The position numbers and the translations under genes were made by a program. Below, piece after piece: positions 36,129-48,700 of a stretch of 64,000 nt of DNA. Positions within the stretch are counted from its first letter, which is position 1. Each line of letters begins with the position of its first letter. Under the pieces are notes generated by a model that was not told the origin of the DNA, ran no database searches, and saw only the letters and a program-made list of their open reading frames with translations. Origin of the DNA: Aporrectodea caliginosa (taxonomy: Eukaryota > Annelida > Clitellata > Crassiclitellata > Lumbricidae); contig JACEVL010006447.1 of assembly GCA_020284085.1 (NCBI GenBank), forward strand, positions 971,501 through 1,035,500. The letters are read 5' to 3'.

Positions 36129-36194
36129 CGCTGATTGGAGGGATTAAACTTCAAGAATTTCAGGGAGCCGTGGAAGGAATCCCTCCAATCAGCG
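36129..36194. repeat. perfect 17-bp inverted repeat
   Basis: CGCTGATTGGAGGGATT (36129-36145) is exactly complementary to AATCCCTCCAATCAGCG (36178-36194), with a 32-base loop. It could form a strong hairpin or mark a small foldback insertion. Confidence 0.9.
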
Positions 36195-36199
36195 TCCCC

Positions 36200-37312
36200 C
36201 ACTTCACTGCTCACAGTCTCGAACCACGGAAAATACTCCCGAACCTAATTTAATTTGATTCCCTATTGTGTTGATTTTAGATGCTGGCCAATTAACAAAA
36301 AATCCATAAACATTAATTAACTCTATATAGCTAGCACCTAACTATACTCTGTCTAATAACAAGCCTATTTACATATTTAGATGTGAATGTCATGTGTGTG
36401 AACGGGACATCGTTTCAGTGACCAACCTAACTCTGCACTCAACTTAGTTCCACTCTCCAACTATAAATTGCCGAAACTCTCTTTATTGAGCTATCCACAA
36501 AGATTTATCTGGTCCTTATTTATTTGGATCTGTCAGATTCCAGTCACGTCCGGTTAGGCCTTACGCGTTCGTCTTGATGACGGCTGAGGGCGGAAGAGTA
36601 ACTGCAAGCAGCTGACGCCTGCTACGCCAGGAAGAGTAAAAGGGATGGAGGAAGGCTTGCAATAAAGGTCGGGGTCACATGGGTTATATAATACGTATAT
36701 ATATAGTATTATATACACATCATACGTGTGTGTGTGCGTGTGTGCGTGTGTGCAAGCTTGCTTCACATACGAGTCCTTACTCAACCACGATTTGTGTGCG
36801 ACTGTTTTATTCTTAACAATCATCAAAAAGATAAATGTACATAAAATGAACTCATCCAATGCATTCTAATTGGTTCAAATGTACAATTCTAAATATAAAG
36901 TTCAAACATTTAAGAGTCTGCTCTTATAGCATTCTAATATAATTCACATACATATAAAAACCAAAATACCGCTCCTATAAAATGCAAATCAGTAAATACA
37001 TATCAAACGCATATGCCAGTGTATGTGTGTGTGTGTGTATGTGTGTATGTATGTTTACATGAAAGACCACTACATCTGCAGATTCTTAATACTGTTTTTA
37101 TCTATTTTCCAGTAGCCCTTCCGCACGAACCCACGTCTCCATTTTGTACCAGGCTATATAAATTTCTATTCGACAATATTATTATAACTTATAATTATTT
37201 ATGCATCATTTCTCACGTGAACATCAGAGTAGAATAATCTGAATAGAATAAACTAGAGTAGAGTAAGAATAAACATATATGGCAGAAATCAAAGCGAATC
37301 TTCTGGCTGTAC
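36200..37312. other. no gene; small microsatellites
   Basis: Nothing recognised apart from GT-rich patches at 36725-36752 and 37021-37052. Confidence 0.4.
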
Positions 37313-37320
37313 ACTGTTAG

Positions 37321-38670
37321 TAGGGAATGCAAACCCGGGTTACCCGAACCCGGGTAACCCGGGTTACCCGGCTTTTTTCCAAACCCGAAACCCGGGTTTG
37401 AACGCGATTGAAACCCGGGTTCGACGGGTTTGAAAATCGTAACTTTCGCCGTCCTTCACGGTGTGAAACTCACAAATGCAGAGTAATGGAAATATAACGA
37501 TAATAGTGGTTGATAACGGGTTTACGTAATACAACTTCTAACAACTTATTTATCGGCTCACTCCATATCTTTATTGGTGACTTCGTATGAGTGTTGCTTC
37601 CCATTTCACACGACCAGTGACTAATGTTGAGTGTTTTGACACGTCGGCGTCGTAGCTTCGAATTCGTAAATAATAGCAGTAAACTGTTTTTATTTGTATT
37701 TAGTGATTTCAGACACAAATCCAAACAATGTCTAAATCAGCAAATGTAAAGGGTGGTGTTTGGGATCATTTCGTTCACGATTCTGAGGGCCAGACGGCTC
37801 AATGTCAGTTATGTAACTCGCAGCAAAAATTGCCAGCGGTGCAACAAGAAATATGCATAGGCTATTCATCTCGGGTCCAAGCATAAGATAAACCTGCTGA
37901 AACACAAGGACGTTGGTGACTCTTGTCGTTCTGACGAAGCCAATGACGGTAGGCCTCTTAGTCCAAGCACAATCACAGGCAGCGACATGTCTCCAAAGCC
38001 GCATCTACTTTAGTAAGTTCTGGCTCTGACAAATTGGGTTGCAGAGTAACGATGACTAAATTATCTTCTGAAAGCAAATGGACAGGCACTGGAATGGCCT
38101 AAAGCTGAGATGTAGACGATTAAGCTGTCATTTGACAATTATTTTTATAGACCTATGCAATGTTTCTTTCAGACAGAACGCTCCGGAACTGCATTCCGTG
38201 AATTTTTTCAAACTGCTAAAAATTATTTTATTTAGGGCCTACTTACATTTTCAATAAAAAATTATTTAGTTAATTTAATTTAAGCGTTTTCAGTGTTTAT
38301 TGGTATACAAGATGCTATAAAATTAGAGGCTCAGGTTTAGGCCTTCGGAACCTTTGCAATGTCTTCCATAACTGTTCTGGAATTGTTCAGTTCCGGAACA
38401 TTTTTTATTGAAAAACACTGCTTATATAAAAAATATCGCGATTATCCTAAAGTTTTCTTTTTATGCACAATTCTTGACTGTTGGAGAACGTTGGACTTGT
38501 AGCTGCATACGACGACGTTGTTCTTACGCAAGAAATAGTGCAGTAATAATATTTATCATGTAAAATTTGTTAACCCGTCCAAACCCGGGTTACCCGGGTT
38601 ACCCGGGTTTTCACGGCAGTCAAACCCGAAACCCGGGTTTCGAAAAAAGACCCCGGGTTTGCATTCCCTA
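37321..38670 (+). mobile_element. internally deleted hAT element with CCCGGG-rich inverted ends
   Basis: A 1350 bp element with a perfect 8-bp duplication actgttag (37313-37320 and 38671-38678) and inward ends both reading TAGGGAATGCAAACCCGGG. Next to each end are several AACCCGGGTTACCCGGGTT words (37330-37435 and 38575-38660), many palindromic. Inside, a plus-strand frame encodes a BED-type zinc finger. Catalytic and dimerisation parts are missing, so it is a deletion derivative that would depend on a transposase supplied elsewhere. Confidence 0.9.
37728..38010 (+). pseudogene. BED zinc-finger remnant of hAT transposase
   Basis: From an ATG at 37728 the frame reads MSKSANVKGGVWDHFVHDSE and then GQTAQCQLCNS. 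The VWxHF...CxxC pattern is the first half of a BED zinc finger. The second half survives after a frameshift near 37840 as ATRNMHRL and PKHKINLLKHK, supplying the HxxxH-type histidines. In the unshifted frame a stop comes at ~37889. The BED finger is the DNA-binding domain of many hAT transposases. Confidence 0.8.
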
Positions 38671-38678
38671 ACTGTTAG

Positions 38679-39725
38679 TTATGGAATCATAAGAAAGGTT
38701 GTTTAACAAGAAGTTAAACAGCCTTTGTCTGGTTACTTTCGAGACCAGTTTTTAAAACTTTTTCGTAGCGTTGAGAATCGTTTGTCTCCTTCGGCGTCGT
38801 CAAAAGAACATCTCCGATTGCGCTACATCCATAGTCGCAATATAAACATAAATATTATTCTAACACTTTAAAAGATCCGACGTCATCTTAAAGGTCAAGC
38901 GATATGGTTATGATGATGATGCTGATTTTGATCATCATCATCACCACCATTATCGTCTTCGTCATCATCGCTATCATCGTCGTCGTCATAATCGTCATCG
39001 TGAACAAAGGTCGTCCTTCTCCTTGCCTACTATGGCAAAGGCCTGTTGAGTTGCTAATAAAAGCCAAGCAGTGAATTGTCAGTGAACCATTGCGAACGAA
39101 AGACATGCACATTTTCAGACTGATTTCCTTTGCCATTGCTGCCTGTCCATTCACCCGACATCCAGCCAAGCGAACCTATTCAAACTCCATCATTTGCCCT
39201 TGTAAATCCTCTTTCTTTTCACGTTAATACCGCCTTCTAAGTCCTTCCTCTTTCCTTCTTCGTGTTCCCATTTTGCTTTGACTATAAAAACTGTCAAGGG
39301 TTCTGTGATCATGGTGCCTAAAGTGAGAAATTACCCAATTCCAAAAGAACGTAAACAACCGTATAATCCGCATTTGATGTGTTGCATGTGTTCCCTGTGT
39401 ATGTATCTGTATCCTACGCATATATTGGTTCGACATGTGAGACCATAATATACATCAACCGAGAAATCAGGCGTCTTAATATGATATGGATTTTCTGGTT
39501 GAGGGTCGACATCCGGGCATCTGGTCCGTTTCAAAGTATCGTAAGGAGCCATCTTGGGCTGAAACTGAGACAAAACGAACACATTGATGGCAGTTACTCT
39601 AAACTAATGTAACTATAACGCTAAATGACATGATATAATATTATTTCACATAAACTTACTTTGGACATGCAGTGAGAAAGAAGACACTGCCATCCATTGC
39701 ATTTTAGATCTGGCACTATCCATTA
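38679..39725. other. no recognisable feature
   Basis: No recognised gene. An imperfect ATC/GTC patch lies at 38907-39000. Confidence 0.4.
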
Positions 39726-39730
39726 ATTAA

Positions 39731-40664
39731 CCTCAGTGGTGAGAGACCTTGGTTTAACAATAACGGGGGTTTGATGCAGGATTAAAGAGGTAGGCCTGTA
39801 TAAGGTCTTGGGTTATGATGCAAAACCATAATCATCGTTATGGCAGTGGAGGCATTTGACAGTTTTGTGCTATAGGCAAGGACAAAAATGCACAGCCCCT
39901 TGCTCATAAATGCTGATTACAGTGATTATTAATTTATTTTAAATCGTTTTCAGTGTTCATTCTGTTTTGGCAAAAATTTCAAAATAGCTCCTTTCTGTGA
40001 TTGTGTGAAAGATTTCTTGGCATTCCTTTTCTTCCTATACTCTGCTTCAGATAAGCGCACGCTTTTTGGGATTTAAGCTTTGTCCATGATGGGTATCAAC
40101 TGTAAAATGTAATTAGAAAATTATAAAACTACGAGTAAGTGAAACACTCAAATTTCAATTTAATTTCTAATTAACAGTAAACATAATATTTTTCGACAGT
40201 TGGACAAAAGTAATATTAAGAAATAATAAATAGTGATGCCTGCATCAGACATAGTAAAACAGACTGTCAAACGGCAGAGATCTTTTGACGGAAGTGACCA
40301 TCCTGCAATTCATGTTTAACAACATTGATGTGATAAGTTAAACTACAGTGTGAAACTACTTCTCACGTGACTTTGAAAAATTGAATTTGTTGCCCCCATT
40401 TCTGAGTATTATTATGTATAGGGCATACTTATTCTTCTAAAGCCTAAACTGACAAAGTCATGTGGGCGTCATAAAATCTACACAAAGTCCGAAACAAAAC
40501 ATTTATTTTATTTCTCTTTTTTCCTGTTTTATTTTGCCGGAATTTGCCGGCCGGATGAATCTGAACGGGACTGACTATATATCCCCCCGTGCAAAAATAG
40601 CCCCATGAGTCGCACGACATCATCCAACGTCAAAAAGTATCTCCCTAGGTCTCTCACCACTGAG
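39731..40664. mobile_element. 934 bp non-autonomous DNA transposon with ~20 bp inverted ends
   Basis: The left end CCTCAGTGGTGAGAGACCTT and the right end read inwards CCTCAGTGGTGAGAGACCTA differ at one of 20 bases. The left flank is TTAA (39727-39730) and the right flank TTAC (40665-40668), so a piggyBac-type TTAA site with one mutation is possible. A hAT reading starting at CAGTGG gives no matching 8-mers. The interior is AT-rich without coding capacity. Confidence 0.75.
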
Positions 40665-40787
40665 GTTACAAATTGTACAATTTAAATCAATTTAGAACTA
40701 TGTCAGTCGTGGACATGGCCAAATCCATGTGCTACTTATTGTTGGCATACGTGAGCAAATAATCCAGAGAAGCCAATGAACCTCTCA

Positions 40788-41021
<234 letters not shown>

Positions 41022-41604
41022 CTATTCTCTATCTACTCTTAGGCCAGTTGCGTAATGTGCGTCGTCTTCAGTGCAATTAAGACACATTGTCATGAAAAAG
41101 GGACTAAGGAGATAATTGGGTGACGTGGTTGCTCGCGTTTGATAGAGTTCGTTTCGTATCTATAGGTAGGCCTACACCAGCAAAGCACCGAAGTCATTTG
41201 AGGCAATGAGCCAACTTCAAGGGCTCTTGTGTTTTGTGTGGTGCTGTAATCTCATGGAAATTAAACAATGCCTCAAAGTTAGTCGATTCGCATAATTAGT
41301 TGCTTGATGGGCTGGATGTGAATAAAACAAACGACACGAACTTTGAAGATGGAAGAGCCCAGAGTCCAGACAAGGAGAAAATTTGCAGGGTGATGGAAAT
41401 GAGACGAAAGCGGCAATTCTCATTTCTCGGCCGACAAATGCGTCAGCTCTGCACAAGGCATCTAACCATATCGGGGAACCTACATGTTAGCCTAGGTCTT
41501 AACTGTCTTCCCCAAAATAACTCCTAAGAGAAAGGAGAAGAAAGCCTCTTCCGCGTGTCGTTATTCTTCCTATTGATTGGTCTTCTGTGTAATTTCGGCG
41601 GATT

Positions 41605-41775
41605 AAGCCCTGCACTTAGCTTTCAAGCGGCGCATTAGAAATTTGGAGTTTACAATTATTAAACCCCATTGATATCATTTTAACGACATCATTTAGTCTA
41701 GCACAAAGAGCACCTCATATTAGTTTTTTTTTCTCAAAAAGTGGCGCTCTATAAATTTATGATCATAATTAATAA
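41605..41775 (+). repeat. two LINE 3' tail fragments
   Basis: A tail reading AAGCGGCGCATTAGAAATTT lies at 41627-41660, and a second reading AGTGGCGCTCTATAAATTTA at 41740-41770. Both match the 3' tail family defined at 20897-20957 and 7310-7352. Confidence 0.5.
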
Positions 41776-41779
41776 TAAA

Positions 41780-42922
<1,143 letters not shown>

Positions 42923-42959
42923 GGCAACCCGACTCCGACCTCCACTGGGCAACGATCTC

Positions 42960-43062
42960 TCGAAAACTTCTCCGATGTGACGCAGCCCTCGTGAATAAAC
43001 TGTTGCCCTGTGCTTAGCTTTATAGTAGCGCTTTAGAAATGTGTACTTTACGATTACTATAA
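42960..43062 (+). repeat. LINE/SINE 3' end, copy of 7266-7352
   Basis: GACGCAGCCCTCGTGAATAA through TAGCGCTTTAGAAATGTG and ATTAC units matches the 3' end at 7266-7352 over ~80 bases with scattered substitutions. It defines a conserved 3' region longer than the short tail alone. Confidence 0.65.
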
Positions 43063-43329
43063 CGCTTAAGAACTAGATGGACGGCAAGTGTAGCACTTTT
43101 GATATGTTGGACACGAGTTGTGCATTGTGATTCAGCAAGGACTGTGGCTGGATTTAGAATAGCGAGAACACGGATTTACAACTGCACTTGTTTTACAATA
43201 CAACTGCATTTGATATCGCCCTTCCTCCAAAGGTGGTCGAAAGCTCAGAAGTGCACACGCCACAGAGGCGCAGATGAAATTATATTGCATAGCAATTGTG
43301 CGCGAAGGACTTGCTCACGGTGCCTACAC

Positions 43330-43420
43330 AGTAACTGCCCCGGACGTGGATCGAATCCGTACTCTTCGCGTTACAGGTCAACCGCTCTAACCAGTCGGCC
43401 ACCGTACCACTGCATAGCGA
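43330..43420 (-). repeat. tRNA-derived SINE head
   Basis: On the minus strand an A-box TGGCCGACTGG (43391-43401) is followed 32 bases later by a B-box GGATTCGATCC (43348-43358). A CCTGTAA anticodon-loop-like word lies between them, suggesting a Thr(UGU)-like origin. Position 33 is C, not T, and the T-stem and acceptor stem pair badly, so this is a SINE head or tRNA pseudogene and not a working tRNA. Confidence 0.6.
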
Positions 43421-43429
43421 AGAAGTCTG

Positions 43430-43587
43430 TATATGACAGGATGGCGGCACAACGTTCATGTGAATTTTCCATAGAAAGACAGACCAACATATAGACAGGC
43501 AATAACAAAGAAAGAAAAACACAAAGGAAACAGATAAACTTAGAGACATATACACGCACAGAAATACAGATACATAAATAGGAACAC

Positions 43588-43619
<32 letters not shown>

Positions 43620-45180
43620 GAAAACAATACTAGACAGAGATAGAGAAAATGATGGGCACATAATCACTTAGCGGGCACGGTTACGGACTGTCAAAGTATT
43701 GACAGCGTCATCAAACAGATTAAATGGAGAAGCATTGCTGATAATATTATGCTAATGCTATGCCAATGCGGCTGCCAAAAGGGCCTCTGACGTATGGATA
43801 ATATGACAGAATTAGGGCGTTAAGGAGAGCACGTACAAAACAAAGACAGTGGAAGAGGAGATATAAAGAGAAAACGAGAGTGAGTAGAAATGAGTTGGAG
43901 AAAAACGAGTAAGATGAAAAGAAGAAAGACGATTGAAATACAAAATGAGTTGGCTGTGGAAATTCCAGATATTATGCCCAAAGCAACAGAAAAAATGCTG
44001 GCGAATACATCTATCCGAAAGCAAGTAAACATGGCAGATATGGATGCAGTCGATTAAAAATACTGCGTGGGTTGGCCAACGACCTCATAGAGTCATATAT
44101 ATAACTAGACGGAGCTTTCTATGTTGAGCTGCCCAGTGACGTCGAAGCTACCGAGGAAAGAGCAGGAAACAAGCACATGGCATGCGCGCACTGCGGATCC
44201 GTGTAAACAAACATACGTCTTTGCTCGCAAAAATCTTGAATTTGTCCCAACCACTGCAATAAATTTCTATTAATATCAGGGCTTAATGTAAAATAAATTG
44301 ATATTCCGGAATACTCTTACAATTAAGTGTACTGGAATATAAAAACTTTACATTTGAGCCGATTTTGAAGGTTATTAAACGGATCAACAGATAATGGACT
44401 GGAATCAACTTCGGCTCTAACTAGCCATAAGATTTCGTCTACGTAGAAGTAATTCTACATTTCGTATGTATGTGTACAGACATTTCTATAGCGCCTTAAG
44501 ATTTACTGGTCAAAGGGGTATAGTTCACAGGTTAGCTGGTACATTGCCTTTCACTATGGTTAGGATTTCATTCTTTCCGTAATGATTACAGTAGAAGAGC
44601 AGTACCTGAGTTAGCCTTGACGGTGCTACAAGTGCTATCAACATCATTTTTCTTAGCCTGTGCATATGAATGGCGGGTCACCAGTCGTCTCCCTCACCAT
44701 CTGTGCTTCCCACTGGCAGAGTTAGGTCAGTGTACTCATTATAGCTGAGTTGGTTAAGAGGTGCAAGTGGATCAGATATTTCCAAACAAATTTCTGATTG
44801 GCGGGGATTTTCCCTACCTCATAATCCAGTAGGCCAGCCACTAAATATCACTTTAGGTAGTGATTACTTTATTCTACTGACAGAGAATTTCTGTATTTTG
44901 CAGTCTGGCCACATTTGTATCGATTGTTGTCAGAGTATTCAAGCAGCATGTAAACCTAAAATATCTGGGCATGAGTTTTAAAAATAGCAAATAACAGTGT
45001 CTGAACCTCTAATTAAGAAAAACAAATTACAGTCCAACAGTATTGGAAACAAAGCTTTGTTAAAACAATTGCTTTAAATTGGAGAAATATAGCAAACTAT
45101 ATACAGACATTACACATGTATGCACTTTTTAAGATTTATTTACTTTAAGACTTATCAACTCAAATTATAACATTTTTTGT
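43430..45180. other. no gene; LINE tail
   Basis: No gene was recognised. A minus-oriented LINE tail lies near 44460-44510 (CTATAGCGCCTTAAG on the plus strand). A degenerate (GACA)n patch lies at 43590-43620. This stretch and the next lie 3' of the P/THAP gene and may hold its 3' UTR or the element's left end. Confidence 0.4.
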
Positions 45181-45182
45181 CC

Positions 45183-45620
45183 TTTAAAATTAACACGTAA
45201 TGAAATAACAATTCCACATATTTACAACTAAATACAGTTTTTCATTAGAGTTAAGTCCTTTGGTAGGAACAATGTGATACATTATAAATAAATGAATAAC
45301 CATTATTAACCAAACAAGCATTTTACATTACTGTAATATTTTTAAGTTAACACTTAATGAATTAACAATTCCACCAATTTACAACTAATTACAGTTTTAC
45401 ATTAGAGGTAGGAACCATGTGATATATTATAAATAAGTGAATAAGCAAACAAGCATTGACATTACTGTAATATTTTAAAGTTAACACTTAATGAATTAAC
45501 AATTCCACTAATCTACAACTAATTAGGCCTACAGTTTTACATTAGAGGTAGGTATGAACAATGTTATATACATTATAAATACATTATACATTATAAATAA
45601 GTGAATAACAACAGGCATTT
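45183..45620. repeat. three tandem ~135-155 bp repeats downstream of the transposase gene
   Basis: Three copies start near 45185, 45340 and 45474. Each contains TTAACAC(T/G)TAATGAA, AACAATTCCAC, ACAACTAA(T/A)TA and CATTATAAATAA-like words in the same order. Copy 3 has gained a TAGGCCTACAG insertion. They begin within 150 bp of the transposase stop codon. Confidence 0.85.
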
Positions 45621-45750
45621 TTTCCTTTGCAACTAAGTTTTTTCTACCCGCAATATTAAAGTGAGAATAAATTTTATAACAAACTTTGAACTTGGGATAG
45701 AATGCTCAACGGTAACCATGATATCAATTACCGCACCGCGCAGTAACATA

Positions 45751-48700
45751 TTACTGACCCTTAAAAATTACAGTTTTACCCAGTACTGACCGGCAGCTTT
45801 GACCCTGCACTAAACGTGTCACAGTCTTGCACTGGTGAAAAAGTCTTATCAAGGTATATTCATTGGCAATATTTCTCATTAGCATAACTCGATGATTTGA
45901 TAATGGCTCTTTACCCAGATCATGATTCAAAAGGCCGTCAAAGACAGTACTACCAACAAGAAATGCAAGTACATTATTAACAATTGTAGCATTTACGCCA
46001 CGTCCTCGTAGTGGCTTCTGGTTAGGACCAGTGTTCTGACGTACATGCATTTCAGTAATCTTGCATACTGCCACTACATCGGATGCTGGAAAAATCAAAC
46101 CACCGCGGTCCTTGCGCATTAATAAGTTCACATTAGGACAATAGCTGCTTTTATCAGTGTTTAACAAAGCCAATCTGCACTCAATGCAATTTATTCTCTT
46201 CAAAAGGGTTTTGGCAACAAAACCAGCGACATAGGCCACAACATTATCTACAAACCTAGACAGTGTCAAGTGGCCAGGAAGCTCTTGCATGCCAGCAGAT
46301 TGCAATGAATGAGCCTGATCTGAGAAGTCATTGCTCTCATATCGTCTGCGGTATATTATTGTTTCAATGTTAAGGTCTACAGCTAGCTCGTGCTTCTTTA
46401 TACGAGAAGCAATAGCCATCAAGTTGGAATTGTCTTGCGGAATGCAGTTGCCACTTGCAACATCTTTTAACTGATTGTGTGTAAGGAGACGCTTCCATGT
46501 ATTTCTAAGATGTAGGGCCGAAGGGTTGTTGTTTGAACCCCCACGACTGCGAATAACTGCAAAAAAGAGTTCCAAATGGTCCTGACTTAACTTGTAAGTC
46601 AGCAAATATTTTAGTGGGTGCAAGTCAGCCTTAACATTAGAATCAAACAAATGCATAATGCTTACTGATGATGCTATAAAACCAACAGCGCCTGTTTTAC
46701 GAATACTATTGCACAAGGGCTGTCCATCAGCTAACTTCAACCCTTTCAAGTATTGGATGGCTTCCATCAAAAATGGTCGCCAGTATGTCTCATTATACTT
46801 AGACAGTGGTGACTTATAGCCCTTTGCCAGAGGATTGCGACTGTTCATTACATCAAATAGCCTATCAACTATCCGAATGAATTTCACTGTCGCTGTGCAG
46901 TTTTTAAAATTAGGGATGCATAAATCCTTCTGGCAAAATTCTAAGCTATCAGCAACAGATGAACTAAGCGTCTGAGCAGCAAGACGTACTTTCATTTTTT
47001 GTTGGCTCCACTGAATGTGGCGGTCACTTAATCTGTTGCCTGCACGGACTCCCTCTTTGCCCTGCAGTTCCTGTAAATCTTTTATATACTGCCATTTTAT
47101 TTCACCCTGATCACAGTCAATCAACACCTTCTTTTCAGCTAGTGTATTGCGCATTAGTTTTAGCATGTGGCAAGCATCAAGAACTAGGCAAACTTGCTTA
47201 GATGGCTCAACAGGATGCACAAATGTGGGTTTCATATTATTAACTTCTAAACAAGCACCCAACTCACGAGCCATTGAAAAATTTGCACTACAGCCATCAA
47301 ATGTAAAAGATACTACCAGAACACCAACAGCATACAACTTTTCAATACATAGTTGAACTAAATTGGCTCTTTCTTTGCCATGAAGGCCATCAATTAAAAA
47401 ATAACCAACCGGTACTTTCCACTTCTCTGTCAGAGATACAACTAAAAACACAAGTGCCTCTTTGGCCATTGGTAGGCCAGCCAAGTCATCTGCAGGCACC
47501 CCCATATCTACATAACCCACAAATCTGTCTGCTGATCGGTCAAAGTCAAGCTGTTTCCTGATAGCAATTTCGTCAATCATTAACGCACATGGCATTCTGG
47601 TGTTACTATCATTGCTTTCTAAGTGTTGGGCAATTGCACTATATACTTCATCATGAAACCCAGGGTTGCCATTAATGCAAGAATACCAAGATGACAGCGT
47701 TCTTGGATGAGGCAAGCAGAAATTAAAAGTTTCACGAACAAAGTTATATGCACGTGCTGAATAGAATTGCAGTGTAAGCGCAAATGCTTTGAGCTCATCT
47801 GGAAAAATAACGCCTTGTCTCCTACCCTTTAGCATTCTACTAATCAGCTGTAAGGTTGGCAGTGAAAATGATGATTGCATGTTATCTGCAGCTTGCTGAG
47901 AAATCAAGTCTTTCTTGTGCAAGTTGCATATCAACTGTTGCAGGGACTTGACTTTCAATTGCAGTCGCCGGTTTTTCTGACTAAGTATCTTAACCTTGTG
48001 CTTATATTGGGCAAGTGCAGACTCCATTACACTTAACTTGCGTTTAAGCCCTTTGGGACTGGGTAAAGAGTAGTTGTGCCCATCACATACCCTCAACTTA
48101 GATGGCAAAATTGTCATGTTACTGGTTCCTTCTGACGTAGCAGTCCCATCGGCTGAACCACAGTTTCTGAGGCGTTTGCGAGAAGGCTCCAGTACTGGTG
48201 CATCGGAATGTTCAAGTGACAATAAAGTGGTAGGATTGGACGCCTTTGGTGCTGTCAGATCACGACCATTCCTTTCTGCAGGAGGCTTTCGGTGTCGAAC
48301 AGGATTTACCAGATGACCAGGCAGATCAAAAATTGTCGGCAGAGATCCTGAAGCCAAACAAAATATTTCTAGTTCAGAAGAGGATTGTATGCAATAGGCT
48401 TACAATGCTACTTGTATGAAAACTGACACTCAGAAACCATAACCATGATTGCAATACCTTGTCAGAAATGTGAACTCGACATGTCTCAGTTAGTAATTTA
48501 TCATCAATTACCAGCTAAAATAATAAATTACCAGGTTTGCAGCACAGTTAGGAAATTTTGCCTGGCTAAGAGACTGCTGCAGTCCTGTTTTAGTTTTCAT
48601 TTACAAGGCTCAAGTCTGTAAACTTCAGTTCTAAGATTACATACCTGCATCATTTAATTCATAATAATATTATATATCAAGTAAGCTATTATAAACAAAA

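Noticed and set aside
43330..43420. A functional minus-strand tRNA gene
   Set aside because: A and B boxes are good, but the acceptor and T stems do not pair and U33 is missing.
45751..48357. The transposase as a single-exon 868-codon protein
   Set aside because: Its first codon would be TTG, it lacks half a THAP finger, and a strong splice acceptor lies at 48348-48350. The three-exon model explains all of this.
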